Positions 24,424 to 32,960 are shown, counted from the stretch's first letter. The stretch: 64,000 nucleotides of DNA from CAVQCJ01 sp963711005 (GCA_963711005.1 CAVQCJ010000004.1:248001-312000); one strand, 5' to 3'. The notes: generated from the letters alone by a model not told the origin. Translations and numbers: made by a program.

Positions 24424-24630
24424 TCACCCCCTCGTCGTCCCGTGCTCGGAGCACCGGGCAGACCAGCCAGCCGGTGTCACCTGCACGACCATCCGCCGCC
24501 GGCAGTACGGGCAGAACCGCGGCGGCTCGAGATCGGGCCCGCGCACGCAGCCGGCGTGCGTCCTGTCGACCGCGGTGCCGGCGCCGGCAGCCGCGGCACC
24601 CAGGTCGCAGCCGCACCGGTCGCAGTACAC
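24424..24630 (-). CDS. bsaP: Biotin synthase auxiliary protein BsaP
   Basis: The 68-residue protein reads MYCDRCG at the start and EPPRFCPYCRRRMVVQVTP near residue 35, with cysteines at 3, 6, 8, 28, 40, 43 and 60. This is the BsaP (Rv1590-like) pattern. BsaP is reported to be needed for BioB turnover in mycobacteria, probably through a metal or Fe-S site made by these cysteines. In mycobacteria it adjoins bioB; here it is 2.6 kb away, beyond the ALS-like and GNAT genes. The start is GTG 24630. Confidence 0.87.
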   Translation of the reverse strand: MYCDRCGCDLGAAAAGAGTAVDRTHAGCVRGPDLEPPRFCPYCRRRMVVQVTPAGWSARCSEHGTTRG

Positions 24631-24668
24631 CGCTCCAGCGTAGGCACCCGCCGCCGTACGCTGACGTG

Positions 24669-25025
24669 GTGCCTGAGCTGGAGTTCGTCGTGGGCGAGCC
24701 GGACACCGCGGTCGCCCTGGGCAGCGGGGACGTGCCGGTGCTCGCGACGCCGAGGCTGCTGGCCTGGCTCGAGGCGGCGACCGTCGCGGCCGCGGCGCCG
24801 GAGCTGGAGCCGGGCCGGACCACGGTCGGCACCCGGGTCGAGCTCGAGCACCTGGCTCCGTGCGGCGTCGGCACGGCCGTCACCGTGACTGCCGACCTCG
24901 CCCATCGTGACGGGTGGCTGCTGCGCTTCGCGGTGGCCGCGCACGACGCCGCAGGCCGGCTCCTCGCCAGCGGTACGGTGACCAGGGTCGCCGTGGACCG
25001 GCAACGGTTCATCGACCGTCTCTAG
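24669..25025 (+). CDS. Hotdog-fold thioesterase, FlK-like
   Basis: The 118-residue protein is one hotdog domain: TPRLLAWLEAAT, then TTVGTRVELEHLAPCGVGTAV, then LASGTVTRVAVD. The spacing of the Thr and Glu in the first helix and the HLAPCGVG turn resemble the fluoroacetyl-CoA thioesterase FlK family. Its position next to two fluoride-channel genes 19 kb away is not evidence for fluoroacetate. GTG 24669 lies six bases after TACGCT, so the mRNA is probably leaderless. It is divergent from bsaP. Confidence 0.8.
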   Translation: MPELEFVVGEPDTAVALGSGDVPVLATPRLLAWLEAATVAAAAPELEPGRTTVGTRVELEHLAPCGVGTAVTVTADLAHRDGWLLRFAVAAHDAAGRLLASGTVTRVAVDRQRFIDRL

Positions 25026-25528
25026 GCTCCCGTGTCGCGGGTCAGCACCAGCAGCAGGACGCCGGGCACAGGTCGCACGTCGCGCGCGGGTCGGCGCCGG
25101 AAGCCGAGCCGGTCGTACATGGCCAGCGCGCCCGCGTTCGACTCGATCACGCTGGCGACGAGGGCGTGCTCGCCGCCGGCGACCGCCAGCGAGTCGCAGA
25201 AGTCGACGAGCGTGCGGCCGATGCCTCGACCGGACGCCGCCGGCTCGACCGCCAGCATGCGCATCTCCAGCTCGCCGGCCCTGGCGACGTCCGCGTACGG
25301 CTGCCCGGCCCGCGCCGTGGTCACCGTCCCGAGCAGCTGCCCGTCGGCACCGGTGGCGACGTGCACGTCGGCGACCGCCGCGCGGCCGGTGACGTCCTCG
25401 ACGACCGCGGCGTAGGTGTCGTCCGGCCCCAGCACCCCGGCCGTGCGGTACGCACGCAGGACCAGGTCGGCGACCGCCGAGTGCTCCTCGGGCCGAACCG
25501 GACGGATGTCGACGACGGTGCCGGTCAT
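25022..25528 (-). CDS. GNAT N-acetyltransferase
   Basis: The 168-residue protein has the GNAT acetyl-CoA loop RGIGRTLVDFC (motif A, preceded by EMRMLAVEPAASG) and the late NAGALAMYDRLGFRRRP motif. ATG 25528 overlaps the ALS-like stop (ATGA), so the two are translated together. The acceptor is unknown; the coupling suggests a metabolite or side product of the ThDP enzyme, or acetylation of that enzyme. Confidence 0.88.
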   Translation of the reverse strand: MTGTVVDIRPVRPEEHSAVADLVLRAYRTAGVLGPDDTYAAVVEDVTGRAAVADVHVATGADGQLLGTVTTARAGQPYADVARAGELEMRMLAVEPAASGRGIGRTLVDFCDSLAVAGGEHALVASVIESNAGALAMYDRLGFRRRPARDVRPVPGVLLLVLTRDTGA

Positions 25529-27186
25529 ACGCCAGTGGTCGTGCGGGGGTACGCCACCTTCGGGTCGGTCAGGACGTTCACGAGGTAGGGCACGCCGGAT
25601 GCGAACGCCCGGTCCAGCGCCGGCCCGACGTCCTGCGGGCGGGACACCGTCTCGCCCGCGCCGCCGAGCGCACGGACCACCCCGTCGTACTCCGTCTCCT
25701 GCCGCAGCTCGGCCGCGACGTCGTAGCCGTACAGGAACTGCATGGGGTGCTTCTCCAGGCCCCACATGCCGTTGTTGCCGACCACCATCACGACCGGCAG
25801 CCGGTGCCGCACCAGCGTGTCGACGTCCATCAGCGAGAAGCCGGCGGCCCCGTCGCCCAGCAGCAGCACGACCTGGGCCGAGGGGCGGGCCAGGCGCGCC
25901 GCGATCGCGTACCCGGGGCCGGTGCCCAGGCAGCCGTACGGACCCGGGTCGAGCCAGCCGCCGGGCCGCGCGGGCTCGGCGAACCGCCCGGCGAACGAGA
26001 CGAAGTCGCCGCCGTCGCCGATGAGCACGCAGTCCTCGGCCAGGCGGGGGAGCAGCTCGCCGTAGATGCGGGCCGGATGGACCGGGTCGGTGTCGGCGCC
26101 CAGCATCTCGACGTCGCCGGCAACCGCTGCGGCGGCGGCCTGCGCGAGCTGCCCGAGCCAGTCTGCGTACGACGGTCGGCGGATGAGCTGCTCCCAGGCG
26201 GTCCCGACGCCGTCGAGCACAGCGGTCAGGTCGCCGGCCGCGGACGCCGCGAGGTCCAGGTGGGTGGCCACCTGCCCGGCCGAGTCCGCCAGGTGGACGA
26301 CCTTGGCGGTCTCCGCGCCCTGGCCGAAGCTCCCGAACCCCAGCCGGAAGTCCAGCGGCGTTCCCGCCACGACGACGAGGTCGGCGCCGCCGAAGGCCTT
26401 GCCGCGCGCCCGCGGCACGAGCAGCGGGTGGCCGGCCGGGAGGATGCCGCGCCCCATCCCGTTGGGTACCACCGGGACCTGCAGCGTCTCGGCCAGCCGC
26501 AGGGCGGCGTCCTCGGCGCCGTCCGCCCACACGTCGGAGCCGAGCACGAGCACCGGGCGCCGGGCCTCGCCCAGCAGCGCCGCGACCTCGGCGAGGTCGT
26601 CCGGGTCCGGTTCCAGCCGCACCCGGACCGCCCGGGGCGGGGCGTCGGTCTCGGCCCGGCTGAACAGCTCGTCCATGGGGACGTCGAGGAACACCGGGCC
26701 GCGGTGCGGCATCGTCGCCACCCGGAACGCCTCGGCGACGCGCTCGGTCACCTGGGCCGCCGAGCGGACGGTCGCCGCGTGCTTGGTCACCGGGGCCAGC
26801 AGCGGCGGGTGGTCCAGCTCCTGGAGCGCCCCACTGCCCCAACGGAACGCCGGCGCGCGGCCGCCGAGCACCACGACTGGAGCGCCGTTGAACCAGGCGC
26901 TGGTCACCGCGGAGACCCCGTTGGTGACCCCTGGTCCGGCGGTGAGCACGGCGAGCCCGGGCCGGCGGGTCAGCTTCGCTGTCGCCTCGGCGGCGAACAC
27001 CGCGGTCGCCTCGTGCCGCACGTCCACGATGGGCATCGGCGGGTCGGCCTTGACCGCGCCGTCGTAGAGCGGGAACACGTGGGCGCCGGAGAGCGTGAAC
27101 ATCGTCTGCACCCCGTACGTGCGGGCCGCCGCCACCGCGAGCTCACCGCCGTGGCCCTCGATCCGCTCTGCGTCCGCTTCGGCCAT
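25525..27186 (-). CDS. Thiamine-diphosphate enzyme, acetolactate synthase large-subunit-like
   Basis: The 553-residue protein has the ThDP glutamate region (VRHEATAVFAAEA), the TAGPGVTNGVSAV loop, the central DHS-like domain, and the cofactor motif LGDGAAGFSLMDVDTLVRHRLPVV. No small regulatory subunit is near, so it may be an IlvG-like or catabolic enzyme (acetolactate, oxalyl-CoA or similar) rather than the biosynthetic IlvB. I chose ATG 27186 because TAGGTT lies 7 nt upstream, although a TTG three codons earlier is possible. It starts 22 bp after bioB and overlaps the GNAT gene. Confidence 0.88.
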   Translation of the reverse strand: MAEADAERIEGHGGELAVAAARTYGVQTMFTLSGAHVFPLYDGAVKADPPMPIVDVRHEATAVFAAEATAKLTRRPGLAVLTAGPGVTNGVSAVTSAWFNGAPVVVLGGRAPAFRWGSGALQELDHPPLLAPVTKHAATVRSAAQVTERVAEAFRVATMPHRGPVFLDVPMDELFSRAETDAPPRAVRVRLEPDPDDLAEVAALLGEARRPVLVLGSDVWADGAEDAALRLAETLQVPVVPNGMGRGILPAGHPLLVPRARGKAFGGADLVVVAGTPLDFRLGFGSFGQGAETAKVVHLADSAGQVATHLDLAASAAGDLTAVLDGVGTAWEQLIRRPSYADWLGQLAQAAAAAVAGDVEMLGADTDPVHPARIYGELLPRLAEDCVLIGDGGDFVSFAGRFAEPARPGGWLDPGPYGCLGTGPGYAIAARLARPSAQVVLLLGDGAAGFSLMDVDTLVRHRLPVVMVVGNNGMWGLEKHPMQFLYGYDVAAELRQETEYDGVVRALGGAGETVSRPQDVGPALDRAFASGVPYLVNVLTDPKVAYPRTTTGV

Positions 27187-27208
27187 GCGGTGCAACCTAC
27201 AGCGCGCG

Positions 27209-28210
27209 CTACAGGGCGGCGTTGAGAGCCTTGACCGGCATCCGCAGCTCGGCCAGCAGCGCCAGGTCGTCGGCGGCCGGTCGCCCCAGCGTCGTCAGGT
27301 AGTTGCCGACGATGACCGCGTTGACGCCGCCCAGCAGGCCGTCGCGGGTCCCGAGGTCGCCGAGCGTGATCTCCCGGCCGCCGGCGAACCGCAGGATCGT
27401 GTGCGGCAGAGCCAGCCGGAACGCGGCGACCGTGCGCAGCGCGTCGTCGGGCGCCAGCACCGGCAGGTCGCCGAACGGCGTGCCCGGCCGCGGGTTGAGG
27501 AAGTTCAGCGGCACCTCGTCCGGCGCCAGCTCGGCGAGCTGGGCGGCGAACTCGGCCCGCTGCTCGAGACTCTCGCCCATACCGACGATGCCGCCGCAGC
27601 AGACCTCCATCCCGGCGTCGCGGACCATGCTCAGGGTGTCCCAGCGCTCCTGCCAGGTGTGCGTCGACACGACGTTCGGGAAGTACGAGCGCGCCGTCTC
27701 GAGGTTGTGGTTGTAGCGGTGCACGCCCATCGCCGCGAGGTCGTCCACCTGGTCCTGGGTCAGCATGCCGAGCGAGGCGGCGACGTTGATGTCGACGGCC
27801 GCACGGATCGCCGCGACGCCGTCGCGCATCTGGGCCATCAGCCGCTCGTCCGGGCCGCGGACGGCCGCGACGATGCAGAACTCGGTGGCGCCGGTCGCCG
27901 CCGTCTCGACCGCGGCGGCCACCAGCGACGGGATGTCCAGCCAGGCGGCCCGCACCGGCGAGCTGAACAGCCCGGACTGCGAGCAGAAGTGGCAGTCCTC
28001 CGGGCAGCCGCCGGTCTTGACCGAGACGATCCCCTCGACCTCGACCTCGGGCCCGCACCAGCGGGTGCGAACCCGGTGCGCGAGGTCCAGTGCCTCGGCG
28101 GTGCGTTCGTCCGGCAGATGCAGGACGGCGAGGACCTGGTCTGCGTCCAGTCCGCGACCGTGCTCGAGGACCTGCTCGCGCGCGGTGTCCAGGACGTCGG
28201 CCACGCCCAC
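27209..28210 (-). CDS. bioB: Biotin synthase BioB
   Basis: The 333-residue protein is a radical-SAM enzyme with the CPEDCHFC motif (Cys69, Cys73, Cys76) and downstream conserved blocks YNHNLETARSYFP, CCGGIVGMGES and PLNFLNPRPGTPF. It inserts sulfur into dethiobiotin. GTG at 28210 is listed; GTG at 28204 has better spacing from GAGAGGGG and may be the true start. An inverted repeat at 28254-28268 is the best operator candidate. Confidence 0.96.
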   Translation of the reverse strand: MGVADVLDTAREQVLEHGRGLDADQVLAVLHLPDERTAEALDLAHRVRTRWCGPEVEVEGIVSVKTGGCPEDCHFCSQSGLFSSPVRAAWLDIPSLVAAAVETAATGATEFCIVAAVRGPDERLMAQMRDGVAAIRAAVDINVAASLGMLTQDQVDDLAAMGVHRYNHNLETARSYFPNVVSTHTWQERWDTLSMVRDAGMEVCCGGIVGMGESLEQRAEFAAQLAELAPDEVPLNFLNPRPGTPFGDLPVLAPDDALRTVAAFRLALPHTILRFAGGREITLGDLGTRDGLLGGVNAVIVGNYLTTLGRPAADDLALLAELRMPVKALNAAL

Positions 28211-28253
28211 CCCTCTCGTGCGTCCGCCTCAGGCGTCGCCGCTCAACCCCTGG

Positions 28254-28268
28254 GTACGCCGAACGTAC
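28254..28268. promoter_or_regulatory. Inverted repeat GTACG-N5-CGTAC upstream of bioB
   Basis: Five-base arms GTACG and CGTAC flank CCGAA, 44 bp upstream of the listed bioB start. It is a candidate binding site for a biotin regulator. It does not match the BioQ box (TGAAC-N3-GTTAC) described for corynebacteria. Confidence 0.35.
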
Positions 28269-28384
28269 TCACCCGGGCACGTGTCGGCGATTGACAGCGA
28301 GGCTACAGCCGACCCCCGGTCGCACTCAGTACGGCCACGGACCGTGTCGAGCACGGTACGCAGCAAGTTGCCGGGGGTGAGGTC

Positions 28385-28519
28385 ATGACCGATGTAGTGG
28401 GCGGGCCAGCGGCTCCCGCCGCCGTGAGCCGATCGGGCTGGCTGGGCGAGGCGAGTTTCGCCGCCCCTGAGCACCGTGCGGGTGCGAGGGAATCGCCGGG
28501 TCTTCGGGATGATGCGTAG
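28385..28519 (+). CDS. Possible 44-residue protein abutting the PNPOx-like gene
   Basis: ATG 28385 follows GGGGGTGAGG, and the frame (MTDVVGGPAAPAAVSRSGWL...) ends with TAG at 28517-28519, touching the next ATG at 28520. Spacing suggests translational coupling, and the downstream gene has no other ribosome site. Composition is Ala/Gly/Pro/Arg-rich with no recognisable domain. Confidence 0.35.
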   Translation: MTDVVGGPAAPAAVSRSGWLGEASFAAPEHRAGARESPGLRDDA

Positions 28520-28975
28520 ATGGCAACATGGCAAGACGTGGAACAGGCGGAGCCCGTCTTCGCTCGTCGGGTACGTGCACTGTTCGACGCTCATCGACAC
28601 AAGACGATCGCCACGCTGCGAGCCGATGGCTCGCCGCGGACCTCCGGGATCGAGACACGATTCGAGAACGGCGAGCTGATCTTTGGTTCGATGCCGGACG
28701 CTCGCAAGGGTGCAGATCTGCGTCGCGACCCTCGATGCGCTCTCCACAGCGCCACGGTGGACCCTGTCGAGGGGGCCGAGGCGCAGTGGCCGGGGGAGGC
28801 GAAGATCGCCGGCCGGGCGATCCTCGACGAACCGTCGGCGGGGGGTGCGGACGGTGAGCGGTTCCGAGCCGACATCGCCGAGGTCGTGCACACCCACCTC
28901 AACGAGACGGCCACCCGGCTTGTCGTCGAGTGGTGGACGCCGTCACGGGGCCTGCAGAGGATCGAGCGGGAGTAG
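28520..28975 (+). CDS. Pyridoxamine 5'-phosphate oxidase-family FMN/F420-binding protein
   Basis: The 151-residue protein has the split-barrel core: HKTIATLRADGSPRTSGIE near residue 26, GELIFGSMPDARKGADLRRDPR, and a final strand RLVVEWWTPSRGLQRIE. The family binds FMN or F420 and includes reductases and flavin-sequestering proteins; the substrate is unknown. It has poorer G/C bias than most neighbours. It converges with phzF. Confidence 0.85.
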   Translation: MATWQDVEQAEPVFARRVRALFDAHRHKTIATLRADGSPRTSGIETRFENGELIFGSMPDARKGADLRRDPRCALHSATVDPVEGAEAQWPGEAKIAGRAILDEPSAGGADGERFRADIAEVVHTHLNETATRLVVEWWTPSRGLQRIERE

Positions 28976-29124
28976 CGCGCGGTTGGTGAGCAACCACGAG
29001 GACCGGTCGGTCGGGCGCCCTAGGGTAGGCGGCCCGGCGAGCGAGGGCGTGCGACCCGTCGGTCTCCCATTCGACCCTGGGGGCACCTGTGCCGAAGTGC
29101 GCCGACCACAGGCGGGGTCCGCGT

Positions 29125-30009
29125 CTACAACTCGAGTCGCAACACACCTGCGCTGAACGGCGTGACCGACCCGCCGACCCAGAGGCGACCAGCCGGGTCC
29201 TGATGGACGTGGATGGAGCTCGAGCGACCCGTGAAGCGACCCTGCCTGATCCGGAATGGCTTGTCTGCCGGCCGCAGACCGTGCGAGATCAGATAGGCCG
29301 CAGCTGGGCCGGCCGCGCTCCCCGTCGCCACATCTTCGACCCGGCCGAGGTTGTCCCACGTTCTGCCTTCTGGTGTGTCGGGCTCCAGCAGGTAGACGAA
29401 CTTGGCCCCGACAGCGTCGAGTCGCTCCTGTAGATCGGACACTGTCACGTTGCCGCTGGCAAGCCCGCTCGCCGTGACAGGGAAGACGAGATAGGGCAGG
29501 CCGGTCGAAACGACCTGCGCCGGAAGGGTCTCGTGCATGTCCGCAGGCTGCACACCCAAGCAAGCGGCGATGTCCAACCGCTGACTCTCGTTGAGCGTGA
29601 CGGATGTGTCGGCCGCACCCTGGTCCATGGTGGCGTCGAGCACGGTAGGTCGGTCTGTCTGCCGGGTGCGAACAGTCAGAGGTCTGCCGCCGACCCGGAT
29701 GACCCAGGTGGCGGCCCTGTCCTGCAGTCCACGACGGCGATGCAGCACCGCTGCGGCTCCGAGAACGGGATGCCCCGCGAACAGGAGCTCCTCCTGCTCA
29801 GTGAAGATCCGCGCTGTGGCTCCGTCGGCATCTTCCTCGAACAGGAAGATGGTTTCGAACTGTCGGAACTCCTGGGTGACCCGTTGCATGAGGAGGGTGT
29901 CGAGCGACGAAGGACAGTGCACCACCGTCAGGCCGTTGCCGCTCATCGGCTCGTCAGCGAAGACGTCGACGTGGTCGAAGGTCAACGAACCGGGCGTACC
30001 AGGGGTCAT
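29125..30009 (-). CDS. PhzF-family isomerase/epimerase-like protein
   Basis: The 294-residue protein has PhzF landmarks: FADEPMSGNGLTVV, EFRQFETIFLF, ELLFAGHPVLGAAAVL and the late GRVEDVATGSAAGPAAAYL. PhzF proteins catalyse isomerisation of small amino-acid-like substrates; only a few make phenazines, and no phenazine genes are here. Codon bias is less extreme than in adjacent genes, hinting at acquisition. A 57-residue gene ends 26 bp upstream, probably in the same transcript. Confidence 0.88.
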   Translation of the reverse strand: MTPGTPGSLTFDHVDVFADEPMSGNGLTVVHCPSSLDTLLMQRVTQEFRQFETIFLFEEDADGATARIFTEQEELLFAGHPVLGAAAVLHRRRGLQDRAATWVIRVGGRPLTVRTRQTDRPTVLDATMDQGAADTSVTLNESQRLDIAACLGVQPADMHETLPAQVVSTGLPYLVFPVTASGLASGNVTVSDLQERLDAVGAKFVYLLEPDTPEGRTWDNLGRVEDVATGSAAGPAAAYLISHGLRPADKPFRIRQGRFTGRSSSIHVHQDPAGRLWVGGSVTPFSAGVLRLEL

Positions 30010-30035
30010 GGACGTTCCGTCTTCTTGTGCTGTCC

Positions 30036-30209
30036 TCAGTGCCCGGCGCTTCCGTCGTGGTTGGAGAGGATCACCTTCACTTCGCCGTCGGGTCCACGGA
30101 TGACCAGGTCCGACCTGCGCGAAGGCTCCCGATCGTCCAGCAGGTGTGCGAACCAATGAGCGAAGTGCCGCAGGGCCACCATGGTGCGGGAGTGCGTGTC
30201 GCTGCTCAC
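30036..30209 (-). CDS. 57-residue hypothetical protein upstream of phzF
   Basis: From GTG 30209 (seven bases after TACCGT, so probably leaderless) the frame encodes a helical start (MVALRHFAHWFAHLLDD) and a strand-like end (SDLVIRGPDGEVKVILSN). The end resembles short beta-hairpins of effector-associated small proteins, but the resemblance is weak. It is probably co-transcribed with phzF. Confidence 0.55.
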   Translation of the reverse strand: MSSDTHSRTMVALRHFAHWFAHLLDDREPSRRSDLVIRGPDGEVKVILSNHDGSAGH

Positions 30210-30271
30210 GCGTGAAACGGTACTCGCTCCCCGAGGGTGGAGCATGGCGCTCCAAGGGCTTGCTCCGGTCG

Positions 30272-31003
30272 TCACCCGCCCTGCGTACGCCGGAAGTCTG
30301 CGGCATCGAACTGCCCGCCGAACGACGGACCCAGGCCGGCGACCGCCGCGGCGGCGAACGGCTCCGGCTCGAGTGCCGCCGCGCCGGCCGGCAGGACGCC
30401 CGCGAGTGGAGCGCCGACGATCTGCTCGAGGTCCTCGAGGTTGCTGCGCATGGCGAGGTCCGGCTCGTCCGGTGGCACCGGCCAGCACCCCAGCACGATC
30501 CCGGCGCACCCCACGTTCCGATGGGCGAGAGCCTCCACGCACAGCTGGGTGTGGTTCAGCGTGCCGAGCCCCGGACCGGTCACCAGAACCGTGGCGGCGC
30601 CCACCGCTGCGGCCAGGTCGGCGATGGTCCACCCCGTGTCGTCGAAGTGGACCAGCAGCCCGCCGGCGCCCTCGACCAGAACGACGTCGCGCTGAGCCGC
30701 CAGCCGCGGCACCAGTGCCTGGAGGTCGGCGAGCGCCGGTCCGCGGCGTCCGGCGTGCCGGGCGGCGGCGGCGGGGGACAGCGCCGCCGGGAACCGCGCG
30801 GGCTCGTGCAGGTCGGCGGCGCCCACCCCGGCCAGTCGGGCGATCTCGGCGAGGTCGCCGGGCTCGCCGGGAGCCAGCCCGGTCTGGGCCGGCTTGACCA
30901 CGGCGACGGAACGTCCGCCGCGGCGAGCGACGGCGGCCAGGGCCGCGGTCACGACGGTCTTGCCCACCCCGGTCCCGGTCCCGGTGACGACCAGGACGGT
31001 CAC
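30272..31003 (-). CDS. bioD: Dethiobiotin synthetase BioD
   Basis: The 243-residue protein starts VTVLVVTGTGTGVGKTVVTA, a P-loop of the BioD type, then AVVKPAQTG and VEGAGGLLV. It closes the ureido ring of dethiobiotin using CO2 and ATP. GTG 31003 overlaps the stop of the GntR regulator (GTGA), so bioD is translated from the regulator's message. Length is normal. Confidence 0.94.
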   Translation of the reverse strand: MTVLVVTGTGTGVGKTVVTAALAAVARRGGRSVAVVKPAQTGLAPGEPGDLAEIARLAGVGAADLHEPARFPAALSPAAAARHAGRRGPALADLQALVPRLAAQRDVVLVEGAGGLLVHFDDTGWTIADLAAAVGAATVLVTGPGLGTLNHTQLCVEALAHRNVGCAGIVLGCWPVPPDEPDLAMRSNLEDLEQIVGAPLAGVLPAGAAALEPEPFAAAAVAGLGPSFGGQFDAADFRRTQGG

Positions 31004-31785
31004 TCGGCGGGCTCCGGACGGCTGAGGCGGGTGACGAACTTGTACCGGTCGCCGCGGTACACCGAGCGCACCCACTCGACCGGGACCCCGTCCACGTCCA
31101 GGCTGCGCTGGGACAGCAGCAGCAGCGGGAGCCCGGTGTCGACACCGAGCAGCGCCGCCTCCTCCGGGGTGGCCAGCGCCGTCTCGATGGTCTCCTCGGC
31201 CTGCACCGGGCGCACCCCGAACTCCGCGTCCAGCGCCGCGTACAGCGAGCCCAGCCTGAGCAGGTGCTGGCGCAGCCGGGGGAAGCGCGCTGCCGGCAGG
31301 TAGGTCCGTTCGATCGCCATCGGCTCGCCGTCCGCGAGCCGCAGCCGCTCCAGGTGAACGAGCCGTTCGCCGCGCCGCACCCCGAGCCGTTCGGCGAGGA
31401 CGTCGTCGGCGCGCACCTGGTCGAGGACGAGCACCCGTGACGTGGGCTGCATACCCTGTGCCAGCGTGTCCTCGGTGTACGAGGTCAGGTGCAGCGGCTG
31501 GGCCAGCTTCGGCTTCGCGACGAAGGTGCCGCGGCCCTGCTGGCGTTCCAGCCTGCCTTCGACGACGAGCTCGGACAGGGCCTGCCGGACCGTTGTTCTA
31601 GACGTGCCGAACTCCACGGCCAGCGTGCGCTCGGGGGGCAGCGGGCTGCCCGGCGGGAGAGTGCGGGACAGCTCGGTCAGGTGCCGCTTGAGCCCGTAGT
31701 ACTTGGGTTCGCGCGGGCTGTGCCGATCGCGCCCCGCGCGCGCCCCGCCCGTTGCCGTCTGCGCCGCCGCGGCCTGCCGCGTCAT
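31000..31785 (-). CDS. GntR/HutC-family regulator, DasR/NagR-like
   Basis: The 261-residue protein has a GntR winged helix (LPPERTLAVEFGTSRTTVRQ, residues about 48-67) and a UTRA effector domain ending near SVYRGDRYKFV. GGGAGGAGG precedes ATG 31785. It is divergent from a SIS isomerase and near nagA, and the intergenic region contains a DasR-type dre site. DasR and NagR respond to glucosamine-6-P or GlcNAc-6-P, so amino-sugar sensing is likely. The overlap with bioD links biotin synthesis to its expression. Confidence 0.92.
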   Translation of the reverse strand: MTRQAAAAQTATGGARAGRDRHSPREPKYYGLKRHLTELSRTLPPGSPLPPERTLAVEFGTSRTTVRQALSELVVEGRLERQQGRGTFVAKPKLAQPLHLTSYTEDTLAQGMQPTSRVLVLDQVRADDVLAERLGVRRGERLVHLERLRLADGEPMAIERTYLPAARFPRLRQHLLRLGSLYAALDAEFGVRPVQAEETIETALATPEEAALLGVDTGLPLLLLSQRSLDVDGVPVEWVRSVYRGDRYKFVTRLSRPEPAE

Positions 31786-31870
31786 GGTCCTCCTCCCGGC
31801 CGGGCCCATCGTGGCAGACGACTCGGGGCGCGCAGGACTCGCCGGACCCTTCGCCCGCCCCCGTTCGCTG

Positions 31871-31901
31871 TGGTCTACTGGGACCAGTGGTCTAAACCAA
31901 T
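31871..31901. promoter_or_regulatory. Two dre-like operators for the GntR regulator
   Basis: AGTGGTCTAAACCAAT (31886-31901) matches the DasR consensus AGTGGTCTAGACCACT at 14 of 16 positions. TGGTCTACTGGGACCA (31871-31886) is a second, weaker dyad that shares one base with it. CAATAT at 31898-31903 may be the -10 of the SIS gene, so binding would repress it, and the pair sits 86-116 bp before the gntR start. Confidence 0.75.
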
Positions 31902-31922
31902 ATGTGACGAGGCGGTGACGCG

Positions 31923-32960
31923 GTGAGCGGCCCAGGCGCACGGATGGCGGCGGAGATCGCCGAGCAGCCGGCGGTGCTGCAGCGAGTGCTGGACGAGGGC
32001 ACCGCCGACGTGCGGGGCGTCGCCGGTCTGCTGGCCCGCCGGGCGCCCCGGTTCGTGCTGCTGGCGGCCCGTGGCACCAGCGACCACGCGGCTCTGTACG
32101 CCAAGTACCTGGTCGAGATCGGGCTGGGGCTGCCCTGCGGGCTGGCTTCGCCGTCCACCCTCACCGCGTACGGCGCCCGGCCCGACCTGCGGGACGTGCT
32201 GGTGGTCGCGGTCAGCCAGTCCGGCGGGTCGCCCGACCTGGTAGGCACTCTCGAGGTCGCCCGTTCCTGCGGGGCCGCGACGCTGGCGGTGACCAACGCG
32301 CCCGGCTCCGCGCTCGCCGACGCGGCGGAGCTGCACCTGGACGTGCGCGCCGGAGCCGAGCTCGCCGTCGCCGCCACGAAGTCGTACACCGCCGAGCTGC
32401 TCACGTTGTTCCTCGTGGTCGACGCGTGGGCGGGCGGGAACGGTACGGAGACCGCCGGGCTGCCGGACGCCGCGGCGGACCTGGTGTCGCGGCGGGCGGA
32501 GGTCGCCGCGGTGGCGCAGCGCTACCGGTTCGCCTCGCGGCTGGTCATGACCGGCCGCGGCTACGCGTACCCGACCGCCCGCGAGGCCGCGCTCAAGCTC
32601 ATGGAGACCAGCTATGTCGCCGCGCACGCGTTCTCCGGTGCGGACCTGCTGCACGGACCGCTGGCGATGGTGGACCCGCAGTACCCGGTGGTCGCGGTCG
32701 TGCCGGGCGGCGTCGGCGCGGACGCGATGAGCCCGGTCCTGGACCGCCTGCTCGAGGCGGGTGCAGACCTGCTGGTCCTGGGGACGCAGGACCCGCCGCC
32801 GGGCGCGCTCGGGCTCCGGCTGCCGGGAGGGCTGTCCGAGCGGGTGCACCCGGTGGTGGACATCGTGCCGCTGCAGTGGCTCGCGCTGGAGATGGCGCTG
32901 GCGCGAGGGCTGGACCCGGACACCCCGCGCGGCCTCTCGAAGGTCACCCGCACCTGGTAG
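31923..32960 (+). CDS. SIS-domain sugar isomerase, NagB-II/GlmS-isomerase-like
   Basis: The 345-residue protein has two SIS domains: AARGTSDHAALYAKYL and VAVSQSGGSPDLVGTLE in the first, then LKLMETSYVAAHAFSGADLLHGP in the second. It resembles the isomerase half of GlmS without the glutaminase domain. Such proteins act as glucosamine-6-phosphate deaminases (NagB-II). Together with NagA it would turn GlcNAc-6-P into fructose-6-P. dre sites lie 22 bp before its GTG. Confidence 0.9.
   Translation: MSGPGARMAAEIAEQPAVLQRVLDEGTADVRGVAGLLARRAPRFVLLAARGTSDHAALYAKYLVEIGLGLPCGLASPSTLTAYGARPDLRDVLVVAVSQSGGSPDLVGTLEVARSCGAATLAVTNAPGSALADAAELHLDVRAGAELAVAATKSYTAELLTLFLVVDAWAGGNGTETAGLPDAAADLVSRRAEVAAVAQRYRFASRLVMTGRGYAYPTAREAALKLMETSYVAAHAFSGADLLHGPLAMVDPQYPVVAVVPGGVGADAMSPVLDRLLEAGADLLVLGTQDPPPGALGLRLPGGLSERVHPVVDIVPLQWLALEMALARGLDPDTPRGLSKVTRTW

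Noticed and set aside
24669..25025. Link between FlK-like thioesterase and the crcB genes as an organofluorine system
   Set aside because: The genes are 19 kb apart with many unrelated genes between, and no fluorinase or defluorinase is present.
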